Shown one piece after another: positions 16,901-22,363 of a DNA stretch of 22,363 nt (position 1 is the first letter of the stretch; each line of letters opens with the position of its first letter). The stretch is from Chara braunii (lineage: Eukaryota; Streptophyta; Charophyceae; Charales; Characeae). A program made the position numbers and the translations under genes. The notes beneath the pieces are model-generated. The model was not told the DNA's origin and searched no databases. It saw only the letters and a program-made list of their open reading frames with translations. The stretch lies in NCBI GenBank assembly GCA_003427395.1, contig BFEA01000037.1, positions 1,321,009 through 1,343,371 of the forward strand, written 5' to 3'.

Positions 16901-18140
16901 AATGATACCGAGCTCTTGGTTGGCCAAAAGCAACAAGATCACCAAGATCCACTGGATCTTGGCCTTCAAGATGCTGGCTGGCAGCCTGCTGCTGCAGCAG
17001 AAGATAATGCTGAAATAATCAAGGGTTGGCTGTGATCCTGATCAGCCACCCCGGTTGCCCTGATGCGCAGCCCCCTAGCCAGGGGGGTGTTCACTGCTGG
17101 CAAACTGCTGGTGCAGTGGTACAAAAAATAATGGCCATCATCATCATCAGCTGGGTGTGCTGAGATCTTGATCAGCCACCCAGATTGGCCTGTACTGCAG
17201 GGGTCTTCAGCTCCACAACAAGCTGCCACGTGGCACTGCATATGGCCACGTGCGCAAGTGCCACGTGCGCAGGCAGCAGCGGCCACGCGGGGGGGGTAAA
17301 ATAGCTGGCACAGCACTTCTTCAACACCAACGTGCCGCACTACTGAGCCATACACACACTGTGGCCAGTGTGTTATGGCAGCAGCTACGCACGTGCATGG
17401 CCAGCAGCTGCCCAGGTTCAAACCTTGGCAGCAGCATGCATCCCGGATCTTGATATAACTAATCCGGGAGGGGGGCGAGGAGCGGCAGCGTGGCGCGTCC
17501 GTGTGCGTGTGCCGCCTTGGCGCTGACGCGCACGCGTACTGCTCACCATCTCTCTTTTCTCGCCATGTGTCACTTCTTCCCTGCTGCACCTTTCGTCACA
17601 CGTTTTCCCGTTGTTTTTCTCTGGAAACGCCCGAAAACAGCCAAAAAAACCGCTGTCGGGTTTTGCAGTATTTCCTGCTGTGTGGTGTGGTGGGTGGGAG
17701 CGGGGAACGTTCCCTCTCCGATACCAGTGTGGCGGACCCACCGGGTGAGGTGCTCCGCCCGGGATAGAGATGGAGATGGAGGATGAGGGTGGAGCAAGAT
17801 GGCCCAGCGCAGCTCCCACGCAGATTCCAATGCACGTACTCCAAACTGTGCGAATGTAGAATGCTCCAAAGTACAGACTCTGGCTGGTGTATACCCCAGC
17901 GGACTGACTGGACTGGACTGGACTGGCTGGTACCGACAGAGGTACTGGCCTTGACTGGACTACCCCGAATACAACACAGGCCTGTGAGAACAGGCCAAGG
18001 GGCTGGTCTCACAGGCCAACCAGAGGTCCGCTACACCAAAGGAGTGGGAAATGTTGGGCTACTCTCTTGGTGGTCATTGATCTCTTCCACCCTCTAATCT
18101 GTCTAGTCTTCCTCCACTCTTCGTCTACTGGTAACGAGAC
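16901..18140. other. Repeat-derived non-coding region
   Basis: No convincing gene. Landmarks are an imperfect direct repeat with 130-bp period (GATCAGCCACCC near 17039 and 17169) and a 7-bp-stem hairpin CCCGGAT/ATCCGGG (17442-17448, 17462-17468). There is a 12-bp palindrome GGGAACGTTCCC (17703-17714), a short GGACT repeat near 17910-17930, and a 10-bp inverted repeat GGCCTGTGAG/CTCACAGGCC (17979-17988, 18008-18017). Open frames here are Cys/Ala/Arg-rich or repetitive and look like chance. The texture resembles LTR sequence. Confidence 0.5.
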
Positions 18141-19325
18141 ATTGTATCAGAAATCACATTCATGATTATTGGAGGCATTGTTCAGATCTGAGTTATCTTG
18201 TATTTCGACGTCTGGCGAGTATCTTACGGACCAGGTTCATTACATTTGCATACATTTCAGTTTTTTCAGTGACTCATTCTTCTCGAGCTCTCAAATGATG
18301 CTTTGCATGGTTGTAACTTAAGTGATCTCCTTCTTACATGCTTAAAGAAACATATGTTTAGTCCTTTGTCCATTGCATGCAGCATTCTTGATATCGTACT
18401 GCAGATACAAAAGCTGCTTCATACATCAAAAGCCATATCAAAGGCTTGTCAGGCGAAGGCCATAATTTAGCCTCGTTGCACAGCCAACAGGAAAGGGGTG
18501 CATGAAGGTCTCAAAAATTCAGCAAGAATTGCCGAAAGTTCCAAAGAAGTGTCCTGCCTGACAACCGGCTATTTGTGTTTACTGTCGAGGATTGCTTTAA
18601 AACAGTATGTGACAACAGTGGTGCCATTGCCTGGGATTTGAAAAAGTTAATGCGGGTCTTCTTTTGATTGGGAATGTCGTTGCTATGTTTATATTGTACC
18701 CGGATTCTCTTCTGACCCTGACATAGAGAATTTGTATGTCAAAGTCACTGTATGTGTGAGCGGATGTGAACTTTCCGTTAACAAACCTTGAGGAACAAGA
18801 TCTTGTGGAGGAATGTATTAGTAGCATGAGAGAGATTGCGATGAAATTTGTCACTAACCAGATTCTGATCCTGTAAATGCTGAGTTTGGAGTCTCTTTGT
18901 GGTATCAGGAGGACAGTGCACAACCAGGAGGAGAGAGTTTCTCTTGCTAAGAGATTAAGGAGATTGTAGGCAAATTTATGAATTGAGAAGAAAATTTCGG
19001 AGAATTATTGACGTTTTATCAGGTATGTCACCGTATGTGGAAGTTGATTTCAGAAATATTCCTTCAGTTCCTGTATTTCGGCATTTCAATATTCCTGTAA
19101 TTTGGCTTTTCAACATTTCACGAATATTCAATGGAAAGTGCAAGAATGAGCATCAACAGAAAATCAGAAGAGTAATGTGAACAGTTGTTATTACTTGTTA
19201 AGGATCATGTTTTCCAAGCTTTTTCTGGATCCTACCGTCTTCACCATAAAAGAATGTGCGGTCAATATTGCTGCATCTAGATTGAAAATTGCCCCGAATA
19301 CACAGCTAGAATGACCGTACTTTTT
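18141..19325 (+). other. AT-richer, apparently low-copy region; possible exon
   Basis: The sequence lacks the repeats found elsewhere and may be host intergenic or intronic DNA. One stretch, 18770-18870 on the plus strand, reads as protein-like helical text (TNLEEQDLVEECISSMREIA, then MKFVTNQIL) and ends near CTGTAAATG, a weak splice-donor-like site. A 65-codon frame at 18983-19180 is less convincing. No family is recognised and no gene model is proposed. Confidence 0.3.
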
Positions 19326-19379
19326 TTTGGCGGAAGCAGGTAGTGAAAGGCCTTCCACGATTCAGACCCCAAATTCGAG

Positions 19380-20790
19380 TTTCAGGGCCAGAGGCCTGGG
19401 CCAAGACAGGCCAAGTCAGTCAGTTTCAGGAAAGTCACAGTTAGGTACCTTAGCAGTCAAGTCCAACAGGCACTCGGCGAACAGTCACATCTCAGGGGTA
19501 AAATCACGTCTCATAATGAAAAGCATACTTGCGGCGCACTTCTGCGGTGCGCCGTGCGGTGCGCATGCACTATGCGCCATGCGCAAATTTTGATGCGCTC
19601 AATTTTTTTTTTTTTTTAGGGGTGTATGTGTACACTGGGGGGGGAGCGAGAGAGAGAGAGGGCAGATCCCGTTAGCATGGCTCAAACGGCCCATGCAGGC
19701 AATCTGGAGGGTCCTTGCAGCACTAAACTGCAGACCCTCCATCAAAATCGAGGCGAGTAGTGAGTGTGAAGTAGAGCACGAGCTGGCCCAATATATCCTC
19801 AGGATTGAAGTTCAGGTCTGTGTTTCAGCAGTTATGGGTTGATCACGTAGCTAGGCAGTGTTCGTCTGCAGAGTCTGCACGTGATTCTCAGGCCTTGGCT
19901 GCACTACTCACGTAATGTGCAAATTTGCAAACTTAGAAAGAATCTATACCGCAGAATGTGGAATAATACACCGCCATATGTTTTGTCTTTTGTGTATGTG
20001 GTAACGGCCCTTAGGGCCACTGCACGTATTCCTAAGAAAACGAAAACTAGAAAAGAAAAGAAATAGTGAGCAAATTTGCAAAATTAGAAAGAATCTACCG
20101 CAGAACGTGGAATAATACACCACCATATGTTTTGTCTTTTGTGTATGTGGTGAGTAACGGCCCTTAGGGCCACTGCACGTATTCCTGAGAAAAGGAAAAC
20201 TTGAAAACAAAAGAAATAGTGACCCATAACCGAGAATCCGAGATGCACATCCCTGAATTCGAATCCAGAGTATATATTCTCTGCTCACGCTGGTGACTGG
20301 AAGCTTGAAGTTCGCCTCAGCTGCACGTAGGGTCCTAGCAAATTCGCTATAAGGGCCCTTCGAAAAAGAGGCTGGACACAATTAGGAAATGAATACTCGC
20401 ATGTATAGACGAGTGCCAACAGTTTCGGGGTATCGCGTGGCCCGAACTTTTCTCCCTCTTGCTTTCTAATTGTTAGAAGTGAGGGGAGTGCTTGGCCACC
20501 CCACTCTGAACTTTCAATTTTATTTTATTTTATTTTTTTTCGATGCGCCGCATCACGTGCGGCGTATCTCATGCGCGTGCGCTTTGCGCCGCATGTGCCG
20601 CGCCCCCGCGCATGAGATGCGCCGCAAGTATGATGAAAAGTCATATTGGAAAGTCACATCCCACGGGCATAGTACACTTCACAGGCAAGAGTCGTGTCCC
20701 AGAGGCAGGAGTCACAAACCACAGTCAAAAGCCATGTGCCACAATCAAAAAGTCATGACTCAAAGGCCCAAGCAGCAACACACCAACGAA
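19380..20790. repeat. Structured repeat island
   Basis: Outer parts (about 19415-19520 and 20651-20770) are degenerate 18-20-bp repeats built on AGTCAC...CA. Inside these lie GC-rich blocks sharing a perfect inverted 15-mer, CATACTTGCGGCGCA at 19524-19538 and its complement at 20618-20632. T-rich tracts follow: T15 at 19603-19617 and TTTTA repeats at 20516-20540. The right GC block alone contains a 19-bp inverted repeat with one mismatch (20559-20577 with 20607-20625). The centre carries the 151-bp tandem duplication. No coding frame is credible. Confidence 0.8.
19919..20222. repeat. 151/153-bp tandem duplication
   Basis: Copies at 19919-20069 and 20070-20222 match closely over their length, with scattered substitutions, a 2-base loss (TATACC versus TACC) and a 4-base gain (GAGT). 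Both contain the perfect palindrome-like GGCCCTTAGGGCC (20006-20018 and 20159-20171). The duplicated minus-strand peptide (RNTCSGPKGRY) results from the duplication and is not evidence of a gene. Confidence 0.95.
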
Positions 20791-20934
20791 AATTCGGAAA
20801 AGGTACCAGGGTAACCAGGCCCTGACATTCGAAAGCAAACAGGCTGTGGGGATGTGGTACCGGAACCAAGTCAGAGGCTGGCACGAGTTGAAGCCCGGTC
20901 CAAGACAATATGAGGACTGGGCAGCCTCCTCACA

Positions 20935-21468
20935 TGTCAGATTGCTCACTCGCATAAAGTGTGGAAGTGCTTGTGCACTTGTGCGCTATTGTGAGAGGCG
21001 GGGCGCTGAGCTAGGGAGCTGCGCTGTTAGAGGGAGAGAGAGGGAGCAGCCATAGCTGCCCAGCGCTGGCAGAGGGAAGGCAGCCATATCTGTGTCAGTG
21101 CTAGTAGTAGACCTCGGAGGGGTTAGTAGAATTAGCAGCGGGTGTATTCAGAGTTGGTCCTTTAGTAGTAGGTGTGAGTGCATGCAAGTAGGGAGAGAAG
21201 ACACAGGGAGGTAGTAGACAGAGTGAAGATCGAGAGAGAAGGGCTTCGGGAGAGATACTTGCCTGAGTGGAGATACTGGATACTTGGGTTTGCGCTGTTG
21301 AGCGCCTGTTAACTCTTAATTTCTTGTATGATAATTTGTTGGAACTTTAAAACTGCGCTTACCTCGTCTTCGTTTCTTTGGCCTTAACTGTGAACTCTGT
21401 GTGAACTCATTCGTGCATGGTGTGTGATTGTGTGCACTCATTGGTGGTGAATTGAGAGGTTCATTGCA
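20935..21468 (+). repeat. Candidate 5' LTR of element D
   Basis: The sequence is non-coding, with GA-rich patches (21020-21050, 21225-21240) and a T-rich, then TGTG-rich 3' part that leads into the primer binding site. TG and CA ends are present but not confirmed by a second copy, which would lie outside the window. Confidence 0.4.
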
Positions 21469-21471
21469 AAC

Positions 21472-21483
21472 TGGTATCGGAGC
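21472..21483 (+). promoter_or_regulatory. Primer binding site, initiator-tRNA-Met type
   Basis: TGGTATCGGAGC differs by one base from the plant consensus TGGTATCAGAGC, which pairs with the 3' end of initiator tRNA-Met and primes minus-strand DNA synthesis. It lies four bases after a CA. Confidence 0.75.
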
Positions 21484-21839
21484 AGAAGCTAGCTGCATCC
21501 ACTGGATATTGCTGGCAATGATTAAGGCCGGCGAGAGAGAGAGAAGTGAGTGGAAAGAAGTCTGACGAAGGTGGGGGAAGGTAGGCTGAAGAAGAAGTGG
21601 CGTGTTGAGTGGGGATTACGTACTTGCTGCTGCGTAGGAGAGTTGGAGCGATCGTGGAGCTTCATCAACAGAACGTGCACTGAAGTGAAGTGCATCGCCC
21701 CTAAGTCTGTATTGCTTGCTGAGTTGTGTTGGTGATTGGTACCTCTCACATCCTGGTGTCGGTCGCTGCTGGCCAAGTAGTGTGACATATTCGATTTGCC
21801 TTGAGTCTAGCAACCAGTCCGCTCGTAAAATATATATGA
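21484..21839 (+). other. Leader of element D
   Basis: No long open frame is present on the plus strand. A short ATG frame at about 21519 stops after 15 codons. A GA run lies at 21531-21545 and a TA microsatellite begins near 21829. It would be the untranslated leader. Confidence 0.4.
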
Positions 21840-22363
21840 CGATATATATATATATGTATATTTTGTCACATAACTACAAACTACAAGAGCGCACTTTGCG
21901 AAACAAAGAATAAAAACAAAAAACGGGCACATTGCAAAAATAAAAACAAAAAGAAAAAGAAAAAGCAAGGGATTGTACACGCCTCTGACCATTTGGAGGT
22001 GTGGAACGACGGTGTCATGGTCCATGCCATGATTGATATTACTGATTTCTTACTCTATGATGCTGTTCTCTTGCCACATCAAACTGTCTGCAATCTCCTT
22101 TATGTCGAAGATCATTCCTCTGCCACCGCAGTGCAGCAGTACAATGTACACACACAATGTGACCTTCTCCTTTGTACAGCCACAGACACTGTTGCACTTG
22201 GGTGTACTCGCCATCATCTTTGTCACAATCACTACCATGAGATGGTTTCTGCATCCATGTGTGTACAGGATTGTCCCTCCGTTCCTGACTGCAGGCACCC
22301 TCCTCATCCGGACACTATATGTCCATTTTGTGGCCACGGACGCTATGCTGAATGCATGCTCTT
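21840..22363 (+). CDS. Cys/His-rich open frame, partial, unrecognised
   Basis: The plus frame is open from 21840 to the window edge (174 codons); the first ATG is 22017. The early part is Lys/Asn-rich from an A-rich tract and may be untranslated. From 22017 on, the text is protein-like and holds 11 cysteines and many histidines in 115 residues, e.g. LGCTRHHLCHNHYHEM and DTICPFCGHGRYAEC at the edge. The last motif resembles a gag zinc knuckle but with spacing C-X2-C-X1-H-X5-C instead of C-X2-C-X4-H-X4-C. It could be an unusual nucleocapsid, another zinc-binding protein, or chance. Confidence 0.4.

Larger units (their letters stand above)
20935..22363 (+). mobile_element. LTR retrotransposon D, 5' end (runs off window)
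   Basis: A perfect-length primer binding site (21472-21483) preceded by LTR-like sequence marks the 5' end of a plus-strand LTR element. The LTR start at 20935 (TGTCAG) and end near 21468 (TTGCA) are guesses. No gag or pol domain can be assigned yet in the 880 bases that follow; a Cys/His-rich frame covers the last 520. The Ty1/copia versus Ty3/gypsy class cannot be decided from the window. Confidence 0.55.

Noticed and set aside
17412-17428. tRNA-like T-arm (CCAGG TTCAAAC CTTGG)
   Set aside because: The stem-loop is geometrically good, but no matching A box, anticodon arm or 7-bp acceptor stem was found at the required distances. It could at most be a decayed SINE trace.
16966-17589. 207-codon minus-strand open frame
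   Set aside because: Low-complexity, Cys/Ala/His-rich text crosses a diverged direct repeat and hairpins, with no domain. It looks like a chance frame in GC-rich repeat DNA.
18142-18153. TTGTATCAGAAAT as a primer binding site after GAGACA
   Set aside because: It lacks one G of TTGGTATCAGAGC and diverges after seven bases. No LTR or element body could be recognised around it.
19944-20381. 145-codon minus-strand open frame
   Set aside because: Half of it is the 151-bp duplication read twice (RNTCSGPKGRY repeated), so the frame length reflects the duplication.

Overview
The window looks like transposon-dense nuclear DNA of a green-plant-lineage eukaryote. My best guess is the streptophyte alga Chara braunii. 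The broken gag of the first element reads like the Ty3/gypsy gag proteins I remember as abundant in Chara predictions, and telomere-type CCCTAAA motifs, long LTRs and many microsatellites fit. This identification comes from memory of the family, not from a search. There is no bacterial-type gene organisation, rRNA, convincing tRNA or CRISPR array.

Layout, left to right. (1) Positions 1-6391: Ty3/gypsy element A on the minus strand. Its order along the transcript is gag (6391-4620), protease (about 4130-3790), reverse transcriptase/RNase H (3465-2274), integrase with zinc-binding N-terminus (2000-820), chromodomain-like tail (818-625), polypurine tract (612-600) and a 3' LTR (599-192) with a TATA box. 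Its gag is preceded by an array of TGACGTGG motifs and a 28-nt A-tract instead of a visible 5' LTR. (2) 7164-8560: element B, same strand, reduced to the integrase tail, polypurine tract and probable 3' LTR. (3) 8750-9592: an unrecognised plus-strand open frame with one internal TAG. (4) 9705-10203: a 132-bp, nearly perfect inverted repeat around a 235-bp spacer. (5) 10204 to about 15360: Ty3/gypsy element C, minus strand, a chromovirus-like copy with every domain still readable but heavily broken. It is followed upstream by telobox motifs, four CCCCATGGGG repeat modules and a 450-bp purine-rich tract (15490-16900). (6) 16900-19320: repeat-derived and then AT-richer, apparently low-copy sequence without a confident gene. 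(7) 19380-20790: a structured repeat island with 20-bp degenerate repeats, GC-rich inverted blocks and a 151-bp tandem duplication. (8) 20935 to the end: the 5' end of a plus-strand LTR element D, with a methionine-initiator-type primer binding site and a Cys/His-rich open frame running off the window.

Almost nothing here acts as a working gene set. The three minus-strand elements each carry frameshifts and stops between domains that are individually well conserved, so they are decayed copies of once-autonomous retrotransposons. In element C the first aspartate of the reverse transcriptase YxDD box is also lost. The most informative non-coding structures are the foldback at 9705-10203, the ACGT-core array upstream of gag A, the CCCCATGGGG modules and the 19.4-20.8 kb island. 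The most interesting protein-level leads are the open frames at 8750-9592 and 21840-22363.
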